From Mesorhizobium tamadayense (GTDB lineage: Bacteria > Pseudomonadota > Alphaproteobacteria > Rhizobiales > Rhizobiaceae): a stretch of 43,613 bases of DNA. The stretch lies in contig NZ_RQXT01000058.1 of assembly GCF_003863365.1 (NCBI RefSeq), positions 1 through 43,613 on the forward strand, in the 5' to 3' direction. Made by a program: the position numbers and the translations under genes. Below the pieces are notes generated by a model, which made no database searches, was not told the DNA's origin, and saw only the letters and a program-made list of their open reading frames with translations. Below are positions 16,880-25,800 of this stretch, piece after piece (position 1 is the first letter of the stretch; the number at the start of each line of letters is the position of its first letter).

Positions 16880-18850
16880 TCACGAAACGCTCGGCCCGCT
16901 CCTCTGCCGGCCGATGGTCCAAGATATCCCCTCCCCGCGCATGATCCCGGACACCTCCTTGCCGACGTGATGATCAAGCATCGGCCGCCATGGCACCAGC
17001 GTGAACTCGCGCGACTTTTCAATGACGGCATATTTTCCCCCGGCAAGCTCGACGGAGCGGCGCAGTTTGCCCTCAACTTGTTCTCCGGACCGCGTTTCGG
17101 TGTAGGACAGGCCAAGTTCCTCCGACAGCTGGCCGACAACACGGTTGAGCTCGCGCTGGCGCAGGATCAAAAGCATGTTGGCGCGACAGACGACCCGGTC
17201 CTGCTCCTCATGTGCAAGGTCTTGCGCGATCAGCCACTGCTGCCGGCGGGCATGCGCCTCCCGCAACTCATGCCCAAAGCCTGAGTTGCGCAACGCCTCC
17301 GGTTTCTCGGCAACCAGGCCCCGGTCGAGCCAGGTGGCGCCATCGAAGCTGACTTGGCGTTCCAGCGGCATTGATGAGAGCTTCTCGACGACAACGGGTT
17401 CGGCCCTGGCCCGCAGCCGCTCGTAGTCGGAGACGCGATCGAGATGATCCGGCGCGATGATCCAGGTGCCGTCCGGCTCGCGTTCGACGCCTCCGATGAC
17501 GCGACGGATCGCCTCCAGCCGACGGACATGCGTTTCGGCAAAGGCTTGGGTTGCGGACGGATCATGCCTCAGGTGTATATCAACGCTGTAACGATAGCCG
17601 TGCGTGGCGGCGATGTCGGCGACGGCACGGTCGAATTTCCTGGGCTTGGTGTTCCTCGACGTGACACGCACGATGCAGCCGTCTGGCGTCGGTTCTGTGG
17701 CCTCGCCTCTTCCGATGTCGATCCAATGACTTTTGCCGTCGACGCCGTCGACAACAAGGTACTGCCGGTCATTGATTTCGTCGGCGAGCCCGCGCGCGAT
17801 GACGCGGCCGACGACAGGCCGGGCCGGCTCGCCGGATCGATCGTGGATCACCCAGTCTGTGGCGTTGCGTGCGAGCCCCTTGCCTGTCAGCTCACGGTGC
17901 ATGATTTTGATGATGTCGCCGCGTTCGCCGATGCCGCGCAGCGTCGCTGCCAGTTGATCATCCAGGCGCCAGCGGCCCGAGCCGACCTCTTCGGCCAAGC
18001 CCATCCGGCCGAGCTTGCGAAGACGGCCCTGATGCAGCGTCTGGCGAAACGCGTCGCGGCCGTTAGCCGAAACAAGTCCGTCATCGTCGCGCATCCGCAG
18101 CAGCTGCCGGTCGATGCTGGTGAAGCGTTCCTGCTCCATTTCCTGACGCAGGCGCTGTTCGATCTCGCGGTCGTTGCGGGGACCGAGATCGAGGCTGACC
18201 AGCTCGGCGGCGCGCTCGCGGATCCCGCTCGAAATATACTCGCGCGCGATGACGAGGTTCTTGCCGCGGTCGTCCCTCCCGCGAACCATGATGTGGGTAT
18301 GGGGATGACCGGTGTTGAAATGGTCGACGGCCACCCAATCGAGTTTCGTACCGAGGTCTTCTTCCATCTGCGCCATGAGTCGACGGGTGAGCGGCTTGAG
18401 GTCGTCATACTCGATGCCGTCTTCAGCAGCGACGATGACGCGGAACTGATGGCGGTCACCATCCGCGCGTTCGAGGAAGTCCTTGCCGTCGACGCAGTCA
18501 CCTTTGGCGCCGTAGAGCTCGCCAGGCGCGCCTTCCCGGGTGACGCCGTCGCGCTGGATGTAGCGCAGGTGCGCACGCGCCCCGTCCTGGCCCTTGCCCG
18601 CCAGCTTGACGACCCGAGCCTTGACGATCACGCGCCGCTGCCGAAAGGCGGCGTAGCGGTCGCGCGATCTGAGCAGCGCGGCGGCCGGCCCGCCGCGCCC
18701 GGCCCGGCTTCCGTTGAAGCGAGCGCCATGCTGGGGCCGGCCGCCGGCTTTGTTGATCGCTGCCTGGACCTGGCCGGCATAGCGTTTGCCTGCCTTTGTG
18801 CTGCGCGACCCTATCTTGCCGAGCTTCGGCCTGAACTCGTCGTCCTTCAT
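16880..18850 (-). CDS. rlxS: RlxS-type conjugative relaxase (VirD2-like, DUF3363)
   Basis: A 656-residue relaxase. The N-terminal nicking domain includes a Tyr in AHLRYIQRDG (about residues 95-105) and the metal-binding His triad motif in DHFNTGHPHTHIMVRGRD (about residues 177-194). The C-terminal half is the DUF3363 region of VirD2/RlxS relaxases and ends normally (SGIMRGEGISWTIGRQRSG), so it is full length. It nicks oriT and pilots the single strand into the type IV secretion channel. GGAGGAGG lies upstream of the ATG. It follows traF and the lytic transglycosylase in the ICEMlSym order. The truncated GDPD gene starts 2 nt beyond its stop, marking a junction. Confidence 0.9.
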   Translation of the reverse strand: MKDDEFRPKLGKIGSRSTKAGKRYAGQVQAAINKAGGRPQHGARFNGSRAGRGGPAAALLRSRDRYAAFRQRRVIVKARVVKLAGKGQDGARAHLRYIQRDGVTREGAPGELYGAKGDCVDGKDFLERADGDRHQFRVIVAAEDGIEYDDLKPLTRRLMAQMEEDLGTKLDWVAVDHFNTGHPHTHIMVRGRDDRGKNLVIAREYISSGIRERAAELVSLDLGPRNDREIEQRLRQEMEQERFTSIDRQLLRMRDDDGLVSANGRDAFRQTLHQGRLRKLGRMGLAEEVGSGRWRLDDQLAATLRGIGERGDIIKIMHRELTGKGLARNATDWVIHDRSGEPARPVVGRVIARGLADEINDRQYLVVDGVDGKSHWIDIGRGEATEPTPDGCIVRVTSRNTKPRKFDRAVADIAATHGYRYSVDIHLRHDPSATQAFAETHVRRLEAIRRVIGGVEREPDGTWIIAPDHLDRVSDYERLRARAEPVVVEKLSSMPLERQVSFDGATWLDRGLVAEKPEALRNSGFGHELREAHARRQQWLIAQDLAHEEQDRVVCRANMLLILRQRELNRVVGQLSEELGLSYTETRSGEQVEGKLRRSVELAGGKYAVIEKSREFTLVPWRPMLDHHVGKEVSGIMRGEGISWTIGRQRSGPSVS

Positions 18851-19026
18851 GCCAGCCTCCTCCTGGCCAGTAAATCAAAGGCTTAGGCGTCCAACGCTCT
18901 TGGCGCTGGCGCCAGCCTCCTGAAAAAACGATGTGCAGACAAGGACTTCGCCGGCTCCTGGAGGCGGTGCCTTTATCTTGCCTTCCGCTTTTCCCGCCCC
19001 GCAAAACCCGCCCCCCGCCTCCCGGT
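18851..19026. promoter_or_regulatory. candidate oriT region upstream of rlxS
   Basis: This 176-bp gap separates the lytic transglycosylase from rlxS. It holds short palindromes (TGGCCA at about 18864; CTGGCGCCAG at about 18906) and the string TATCTTGC at 18974-18981, one mismatch from the IncP-type nic consensus YATCCTGY recognised by related relaxases. Position next to a relaxase gene fits an origin of transfer. The assignment is tentative. Confidence 0.3.
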
Positions 19027-19707
19027 TCACCCGCCGTCCGGCTTCTTCGTTCGATTATCCCCGAGCGGTACGAAGAGATCGCCTTTTTCTTCGCCGGCGC
19101 TCACGCCATCACGAAGGAAGAAGAGCGCGCGTCCCGAGGGAGCGTTTTGCCTCTTTGGCGCATTGGACTCCCCTTCGAATTCGTCCATGTCGTGGGCCGA
19201 AACCCCCATCGTCTTGAGCTGTTTCAAGTAGGCAACCGTCTCCCTCGGCAGCGGCTTTCCATGCTTCAAATGGTCTTCGTAGCGCTCGGGCCCTGCGTTG
19301 TAGGCGGCAAACAGGCCGGGAAACCCGAAGCGGTCAAACATGGCGCTGAGATAGGCGGTCCCGGCGAGGATGTTGTCACGCGGATCGTGCGGATCGGCCC
19401 CCAGCCCGTATTCGGCACGGATCTCCTGATACGTTTCCGGCATCACCTGCATGAGGCCGATGGCGCCCGCGCCTGAGGTGATGGGGCGGCCGTGGAGCAT
19501 GGTCTTGCCGCCGCTTTCGGCATCCATGACAGCGTAAATCCAAGCTTGTGGAATACGGAAGCGCCTGCTTGCTTGCGCTGTGAACTCCTGCCATCGTTGA
19601 AGCTGCGGACTTTGGGAGATGGCGACCGGCTCAGCGCCGGTCGAGGCGGAACAGGCGCATGGCGCAAAGGCGATCATGCCGAACATCAGGAGGGTCACTC
19701 GGTCCAT
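19027..19707 (-). CDS. lytic transglycosylase (VirB1-like) of the conjugation system
   Basis: A 226-residue exported protein. Residues 1-22 form a signal peptide with a lipobox-like end (FAPCACS). The SLT goose-lysozyme domain follows: YAVMDAESGG with the catalytic Glu, GAIGLMQVMPETY, and AAYNAGPERYED. It opens peptidoglycan for assembly of the transfer machinery. Its ATG overlaps the end of traF by 13 nt, so the two are co-translated. The last 40 residues are polar and unlike the catalytic domain. Confidence 0.9.
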   Translation of the reverse strand: MDRVTLLMFGMIAFAPCACSASTGAEPVAISQSPQLQRWQEFTAQASRRFRIPQAWIYAVMDAESGGKTMLHGRPITSGAGAIGLMQVMPETYQEIRAEYGLGADPHDPRDNILAGTAYLSAMFDRFGFPGLFAAYNAGPERYEDHLKHGKPLPRETVAYLKQLKTMGVSAHDMDEFEGESNAPKRQNAPSGRALFFLRDGVSAGEEKGDLFVPLGDNRTKKPDGG

Positions 19708-20243
19708 AGCGGCACGAGCCTCCCGATGAGATTTGGGGCGGGAACAGGCCCGAAATAGCGGCTGTCGAAGGAGCGGATATTGTCGTTGCCGAGCAGGAAG
19801 ATTTCATTGCCGTCGAGCGTCCGGCACCCGTTCCACCGTGGCAGCGGGCGGCCTTGGCCGTCGGTTGTCAGGCGTCGCGCGACGATCTCGCCGCCAATGA
19901 TGATGGCGTCGTTGAAGGCACAGACGTGCTCACCCGGCAGTGCGGCAAGGCGCTTCACCAGCGATACGTTGGCCGGCAGATAGCTGCGTTCGGCGGCGAG
20001 ATCGGCAACCGATTTCGGTGGGCTGACCAGGACGAGCTCACCACGAGCCGGTGCTCCCACAGCGAAGCGATAAAGGCCGACGGGGGCGCTGGCCGAGGCG
20101 TTCCAGACCAGCCAAGGTGTGGGTTTTGCGAGCGCTGTAAAGCCGATCAGACCCAGGCCGATCGTGGCGATGGCGATCGTTTTTTGCGCCCTAATGCGCC
20201 GCAAGCGGGTGCCGATCAGACGGATGAAGGGGCGCCGGCTCAT
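19695..20243 (-). CDS. traF: TraF-type S26 signal peptidase (conjugal pilin maturation)
   Basis: A 182-residue membrane peptidase beginning MSRRPFIRLIGTRLRRI; an alternative ATG 30 nt upstream is less likely because the 20243 ATG overlaps the rdfS stop in an ATGA. One helix (residues 21-41) is followed by the S26 domain: the Ser nucleophile in NASASAPVGLYR and the general-base Lys in VSLVKRLAALPGEHV, then GNDNIRSFDSRYFGP. In RP4 and ICEMlSym, TraF processes or cyclises the conjugative pilin. It sits between rdfS and the lytic transglycosylase. Confidence 0.9.
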   Translation of the reverse strand: MSRRPFIRLIGTRLRRIRAQKTIAIATIGLGLIGFTALAKPTPWLVWNASASAPVGLYRFAVGAPARGELVLVSPPKSVADLAAERSYLPANVSLVKRLAALPGEHVCAFNDAIIIGGEIVARRLTTDGQGRPLPRWNGCRTLDGNEIFLLGNDNIRSFDSRYFGPVPAPNLIGRLVPLWTE

Positions 20244-20509
20244 GAGCGGCCTCCCTCGCCGGCTTGGCCGCAACCGGCGTCACCAGCCTCGGCAGCGGCG
20301 TGCTGCGGGTGACCTTTCGACCAGTCGTCGAGTTCGTCGATGTGATAGCGGACGTAGCGGCCGTGCTTGCGGAATTTCGGGCCGCCACCCTTGAGCCGCA
20401 TCTTTTCCAGCGTGCGCTGGGAGAGCCCGATATAGAAGGCGGCTTGGGCCGTGTTGAGAAACGGACTGCCCTTCTTGGCGCGGGCCGCGCGTTCGTTTTC
20501 GTCGTCCAT
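20240..20509 (-). CDS. rdfS: RdfS-type excisionase (MerR/AlpA-like helix-turn-helix)
   Basis: An 89-residue DNA-binding protein. Residues 17-60 are a winged helix of the excisionase/AlpA type: FLNTAQAAFYIGLSQRTLEKMR then GPKFRKHGRYVRYHIDELDDWS. In ICEMlSym, RdfS is the recombination directionality factor that drives IntS-mediated excision, and it is encoded immediately upstream of traF, as here (ATGA overlap). Neither intS nor an att site is inside this window. The last 25 residues are Ala/Gly-rich linker. Confidence 0.88.
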   Translation of the reverse strand: MDDENERAARAKKGSPFLNTAQAAFYIGLSQRTLEKMRLKGGGPKFRKHGRYVRYHIDELDDWSKGHPQHAAAEAGDAGCGQAGEGGRS

Positions 20510-20585
20510 GATGATCCTCGTTTGGCTTCGGACAAGCGACGGCGAGGATGGGGGAGCGAGATCGTTTCGGGGACGGGCGAAGAGT

Positions 20586-20607
20586 GGGCGGCGAGTTTTC
20601 GCCGCCC
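20586..20607. other. perfect hairpin between DUF736 and rdfS
   Basis: GGGCGGCGA and TCGCCGCCC form a 9-bp stem with a 4-nt loop, followed by only three T on the plus strand. It lies in the gap between DUF736 and rdfS. It could attenuate transcription between the two genes but is weak as an intrinsic terminator. Confidence 0.4.
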
Positions 20608-20686
20608 TTTCGGGCGGACCGGTTTCGGCGGAGCTCCTGAGAATGAGCCCCGCGCCGGCTGCGGCGCGAGGCTCGAAGTCGGCCGA

Positions 20687-21010
20687 TCAGTCGACCGGGT
20701 TCCAGATGATGGCGTAGGTGTCGTCATCGTCCTGGCCGGCGGCGCGGCCGAGATTGGCGTAGAGCTTACGCGGTCCGAACTCCGGCGCTGCGATCGACAA
20801 GCTCACATAGTCCTTGCCGGAAGTCTCGCCGGTGCGGATCCAGCCGGCGCCCACTTCGACTCCTTGCGTCAGCACCCGGAAGTCGGGATGGTTGTCGGCG
20901 CTCTTGGCCTGATTGGGGACGATATCGATGTCGGCGCGGACGCTGAGCGTCTTGAGTTGGCCCTTGTAGGCACCGTTTTCCTGCTTGTTGACGTAACCGA
21001 TGGCGGTCAT
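20687..21010 (-). CDS. DUF736 family protein
   Basis: A 107-residue protein with the standard DUF736 pattern: MTAIGYVNKQENGAYKGQL, TLSVRADIDIVPN, DFRVL, GAGWIRTGETSGKDYVSLSI, FGPRKLYANLG and a C-terminal YAIIWNP. AAAGGAG supports the ATG at 21010. It is beta-rich and cytosolic, of unknown biochemical role. It is nearly always found in conjugation and antirestriction clusters of alphaproteobacterial plasmids and ICEs, and here it precedes rdfS. A long structured leader precedes it (21030-21190). Confidence 0.9.
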   Translation of the reverse strand: MTAIGYVNKQENGAYKGQLKTLSVRADIDIVPNQAKSADNHPDFRVLTQGVEVGAGWIRTGETSGKDYVSLSIAAPEFGPRKLYANLGRAAGQDDDDTYAIIWNPVD

Positions 21011-21029
21011 TTCGAAGTCTCCTTTTGCT

Positions 21030-21190
21030 GTCGCCGGGGACCATCCCCTGCGATGGCGGACCGTGATGGGGCGCGTCCGGACCGCCTGAACCCGACAGGG
21101 CCGAAGCGGCAGCGGAGGACCCGAGCGGGCAGCTTTTTTGAAGCGAAGCGGCGCGAGGAAGCCGCCGCAGGCGGCGGGGAAAAAAGCTGA
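21030..21190 (-). promoter_or_regulatory. structured leader element upstream of DUF736
   Basis: On the minus strand this stretch contains an AGCTTTTTT / AAAAAAGCT pair of arms (21130-21138 and 21179-21187) enclosing a GCCGCC/GGCGGC hairpin. It then has a core CCGCTCGGGTCCTCCGCT followed by CGGCCCT and a CATCGCAGGGGATGGTCCCC block before the ribosome site. The core resembles the elements at 28640, 35893, 37609 and 38393. It may be a cis-acting RNA or a protein-binding region. Confidence 0.45.
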
Positions 21191-21599
21191 TGGCGAGGGT
21201 TTCGGGCGGCCGTACCCGCCCATAGGTCGACAAGCCAGCGGCAGGGGAATGGTCCCGGAGGAGAGCGTGGAGATCGTCGCGAGCGCGGTAGCTGCAGCCA
21301 AGCAGGAGGCTTGGAATTGACGGGCCCGCGCAGCTGATGCTGCGCCGATGCCGGATCGAGATGGTGCCCACAGGCCGGCCGCGATAGCAGGCATCCGGCG
21401 TGGTGATCGACCAATGAAAGCAAGGAGTTTGCCGGCCGGATTTTGCTGCGCGATGGGTGGCCGAGGCATGGCCGGATAAGCAACCGGCGCCCAGCGGGGT
21501 ACAGTATCGAGCGGCCGCTATCGAGAAGCCAGCGCTCAACGTGACTGGCTCATTCGCAGACGAACAGACCGGACGCTCGCCCACTGATCGGCGGTTACG
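21191..21599. other. gap between DUF736 leader and ParB remnant
   Basis: No gene is supported here. Open frames on the minus strand are shadows rich in Arg, Pro and Ser. The promoter for the DUF736-rdfS-traF-rlxS operon should lie in this region, but I cannot point to convincing -35/-10 boxes. Confidence 0.4.
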
Positions 21600-22006
21600 G
21601 AAGCCGCCTCGATCGGTGTAGCTCTCGGCCGAGAATTTCATCAAGCGCGGCAGCCAGCCTCGACCTTCTGCCGTTTTCGCCCGAAAGAAAGGCGCGGATG
21701 ATCTTCTTTTGCGTCTTCACCTTGTCGGTGACATTGCCGTCTGCGACATGCTTGCCGCCGACATCGGCAAGCATCGAATTGGCGATTTCCTTGTCGCGCA
21801 CCAGGACGAAGAAGGTGTCGTCCGGTTGCTGCCAGCAAGGGCCCAATGTCGACGTTAAGATGGTTGCCGAGCGCCTCCATGAAGGCGCTGCCGGCTTCGA
21901 GCGTCTCGGCCATCATGATGGCCAAGACGCGCATGACATCGTCATCCGAGCGCGCCATGAACCTCGCAGCCGGCAGGCTGCGGCCATTGTCTCGTTGCAC
22001 CGCCAG
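21600..22006 (-). pseudogene. ParB-like plasmid/ICE partition protein, C-terminal remnant
   Basis: The minus strand reads ARSDDDVMRVLAIMMAETLEAGSA then FMEALGNHLNVDIGP, and after a 1-nt shift QQPDDTFFVLVRDKEIANSMLADVGGK, TDKVKTQKKIIRAFLSGENGR and LAAALDEILGR. This is the C-terminal part of the large ParB-like proteins that sit in the same conjugation clusters. The N-terminal ParB nuclease/KorB domains are absent, so the gene has lost most of its length. Confidence 0.65.
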
Positions 22007-22330
22007 TCACGCCATCAGCAGATTCTCGTCTTCTCCTGCCGCAAACGCCCATTCGCGGAACTCCGTGGAAAACATTTTGCAGATGACCGCAACGCCGTTT
22101 TCGATCTCAATTTCGATAGCGTCATCAATCAGGAATTCCTCTGGAACTAGGTCGCCCAGGAGAGCATCGGGTCCGCGCTCTGCGCGAGCATAGCCGTGAT
22201 CATGAGTACGGGGATGCGGGTTCTTCTGAAGACAGGCTCTGCGCCCGTCACGCCTTTAATGCATGGCAGCATCCGCCTCTCGAGATCAACAAACGCGCCG
22301 CCGGGGACGCGTGCGGCCCTCGGGGAGAGT
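22007..22330 (-). pseudogene. mixed remnant: DUF433-like antitoxin fragment and an unknown C-terminus
   Basis: Around 22150-22320 the minus strand encodes VDLERRML then GAEPVFRRTRIPVLMITAMLAQSADP, resembling the DUF433 antitoxin core (G-x-PVFRRTRIPV). One base later in phase, 22007-22150 continues open as DLVPEEFLIDDAIEIEIENG and AVICKMFSTEFREWAF to a TGA; this part I do not recognise. The pieces may be one frameshifted gene or a fusion. Confidence 0.4.
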
Positions 22331-22886
22331 GCTGACGGCCTTGGGGGGATGGCGGATGGCGACACATTTCTGGCGGCGCGAAACGCCTGATGCATATCCG
22401 AAACCTGACAGCGGCAGAAGACATGTCGGGTTCCGTACCATCGGCCATGCTGGGCACTGTTGGAGGTTTTCAAGGGATAGCCATGCGCTTGCTGCCCGCT
22501 GAGCGCTGGCACGGCCTTTGCTATTTGAGATGCGGCACACGGATTGAAGGTTGACTACATGCAGACGCGTGAGATGAGCGACGCTGTCCTTTCCTGGAAC
22601 GTTTGCAGCAGGTTCGAGGCTAATGTTGCGAGGAGTTCCAGCCGTATCGAGTGATCTTCCAGCCGAAGTGCGCCGCCATCCCATCACGGCGAATAATCTC
22701 GCGCTCCACAACAGCTTGCTGAACGAGTGAGAGACAAGAAATAACAAAGGTTCCGGGGACGGATATCCATTCGCACGACATCTTTCTTAGTACCCGCAGC
22801 GCTCGTCTTCAACGCGGTGCGGACTTTTGTCCGCGTGGCGCGCCGAGGGTGGAGAAGGGGAATTCGACTTGCAAGAGGACTTGTTA
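22331..22886. other. gap upstream of the autotransporter
   Basis: I find no supported gene in this stretch. It must hold the promoter for the autotransporter and marks the junction where that gene entered the conjugation cluster. Confidence 0.4.
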
Positions 22887-25800
22887 ATGACGTTTTTTAG
22901 CCTTTGCACCAAAAGCCCGGCGCATTCCCGCTCCCTCTCCACCTTTCGCAAGCATCTTCAAACGACCGGTCTAACGGCGGCGCTGCTCGCCGCAGCGTCG
23001 GGGGGAAGTGAGGCGCAGCAGTATGTTCGTGCTGACGGCAGCACGACCTCCGACTTGGAAGCGGCGCGCGCGAGTTGGCGCGATGACGTCGAATTCAATG
23101 GCAATGTCGGGCTCGGAGCCATCAATGCAGATGCCGCTTATGCGTTGGGCTTCACCGGCAAGGGCGCGAAAATCGGCATCATCGACCAGCCGGTCTGGGG
23201 GGCGCATCCAGAGTTTGCCGGCCGGCTGACGTTTCTGCCAACCTCAGGCACGCGCGTCTATTCGGACCCTTACTTCCATGTCAAAGCCGGTGATCCGTTC
23301 TTCGCCGACGGCAGGCAGTTCATCAGCGAACATGGCCAGATTTCCACGCACGGGACCCATGTGGCGGGCATCGCCGGCGCCAACAGGGACGGCGCCGGCA
23401 TGATGGGCGTGGCATTCGGCGCTGGCCTTTTCGCTGCGAGCAACTACGATCCCGGACCCGAAGATGGTCGAGTGCGGGGCAATGACGGCGCCATCTATGG
23501 CGCGGCCTGGCAGGCGATGATCGATGCCGGCGTCGACGTCATCACCGACAGCTGGGGCATTGGCCTGTCGAAGCCGTCAGGGTCCTACGCGCAGGCCTAT
23601 TCGCAGTTCCAGGAGATCGAGGCGATCCTCGGCACGCCCGATGGCGGCGCCTATGACGGCGCCATCAAGGCGGCGCGCAAGGGCATCATCGTCGAATTCT
23701 CGGCCGGCAACGACGACGGCCGGGAACCGGACGCAATGGCGGGGCTTGCCAGCTTCGTGCCCGACATCGAGAAACACTGGCTGGCGACGATCAGCGTGGT
23801 CGCGGACGCGGACAATCCGCAAGGCTATTCGAAGAGCAGCTTTTCCAGCATTTGCGGCTACGCGAAGTATTATTGCGTGGCCGCGCCGGGAAGCCGGATC
23901 AACAGCAGCATTGCAGAAGGCGACATCACCGGCCTGATGCGGGGCGACGTCGTCAACGACGACCGCCTGCGCCCGGCCTATAAGAAGCAGGACGGTACTT
24001 CGATGGCCGGTCCATTCGCCACCGGCGCTTTCGCTGTGGTGAAGGAACGCTATCCCTATCTGGCCAATGGCGAGGTCAACGAAATCCTCAAAACGACGTC
24101 AACTGACCTCGGCGACGCCGGCGTCGACAAGGTTTTCGGCTGGGGAATCATCGATCTGGAGAAGGCGCTGAAAGGTCCCGGTCAGTTCCAGGGGCGTTTC
24201 GAGGCCAAGCTGCCCGGCTTCTATCGCGGCACCCGCGAGGAGGTCTGGGCAAACGACATCTCGCAGGACGCCCTGGATCAGCGCAAGGGCGAAGACCAGC
24301 GGACGATCGCCGATTGGGAAGCAAAGAAGGTCGCCGAGCGTTGGCAGAATGGGCTGACCGAGGAGGTCATCCAGACCATCAGGAACGACGTCGCGGCAGA
24401 GGTGACGCCCGACGCCTTCAACGAGGCGATCAAGCTGGTGCGGACTTTCTGGGCGGCGATCGACGCGGGGGCAGCCGCAGGCGACTCCAAAGAAGATGCC
24501 CGCGCGGCTCAGAGCGCGATGCGTGCAAATCCGATCGCCGTTTTGCTATTTAACACCTTCCGTGCCACGGAACCCAACTCGAAGATCCCGCTGACGGCGC
24601 AGTTCGTCGACTTCACCGGTAGGCGCGAAGCAAGCCTTGACACCATACGGGCAGCGATCACCGAGGAGCGGGTCGCCGAGTTCAATGCCAATGAGGCACG
24701 CGCGTCCACACTCACCGCCAGATTTGCGGACCCCAACAACTATCTGGGTGGCCTTACCAAATCCGGCGCCGGTACGCTGCGGCTAACCGGCCACAGCACT
24801 TATAGGGGCGATACCGTGATCGATGGCGGCCTCTTGGGAATAGACGGCTCGATCACCTCGAAGGTCGTCGTCAATAAGCTCGGCACGTTGGGTGGCATTG
24901 GGACAGTCGGGGGCATTGAAGTCGCTGGCGGCGGCGTCGTGTCGCCGGGTAAGGCGATCGGCACGCTGACGTCGAACGGCGACGTGATCTTCAACAAGGG
25001 CAGCGCACTGCATATCGAGGTTGGCGAAAACAAAACCGATCAGCTCGTCGTCAACGGCGCGACAACCTTGCTGGGGGGCGTGGTGATGGTCACGCCGAAA
25101 GCCGGCGCCGAAACGCGACAGCGGTTGAAGGCGCTGTTGGACCAGACCTATACCATCGTCACCTCGACCGGCGGGGTCAGCGGCAAGTTCGATGGCGCGC
25201 AAGGGTATGTTTTCATCGACACCACGCTGTCGTACCTGCCGAACGAAGTTCGCGTCGACCTATCTCGCAATGGCCGTGCCTTTTCCGATATCGCTCTTAC
25301 CAGAAACCAAAGGACGACGGCCGCCATTCTCGAAACGCTCGGGCTGGGCAATGCGATCCATGACGCGGTCGCCTTGGCAACCCCAGCGGACGGCCTTTCG
25401 GCTAGCTACCAGTCCCTTTCGGGAGAAATTCACCCTACGCTGGAGGGAATATTGGCGCAAGACGGGCAGTTCATCGGCCAGGCGGCCATCGATCGGATTC
25501 GTTCCGCCTTCGGCGGCGTGGCGGGAAGAGCGCAATCGACCGTCGAACCGGCCGAATATGGACCGGAAACCGCACCGGCCCGCAACTCCGCCTTTGCCGC
25601 CATGCAGCCGACCAGACACGGTATCACGCTGTGGGGCGAAGCCTATGGATCGTGGGCACATACCGGCAGCGACGGCAACGCCTCGGATTTCAATCGACAC
25701 CTTGGCGGCATCGCCACTGGTATCGATGGCATGGTGAACGAGACGTGGCGGCTTGGCCTCCTGCTCGGTCACGGCAGCACTTCGGTCAATTCCGCCTCCG

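Noticed and set aside
17444..18886. 480-codon plus-strand frame opposite rlxS
   Set aside because: It is the shadow of the relaxase gene, whose minus-strand product has clear motifs; GC-rich genes often give long antisense frames.
20264..21190. 308-codon plus-strand frame over traF/rdfS/DUF736
   Set aside because: Antisense to the well-supported rdfS and DUF736 genes, with no recognisable motif.
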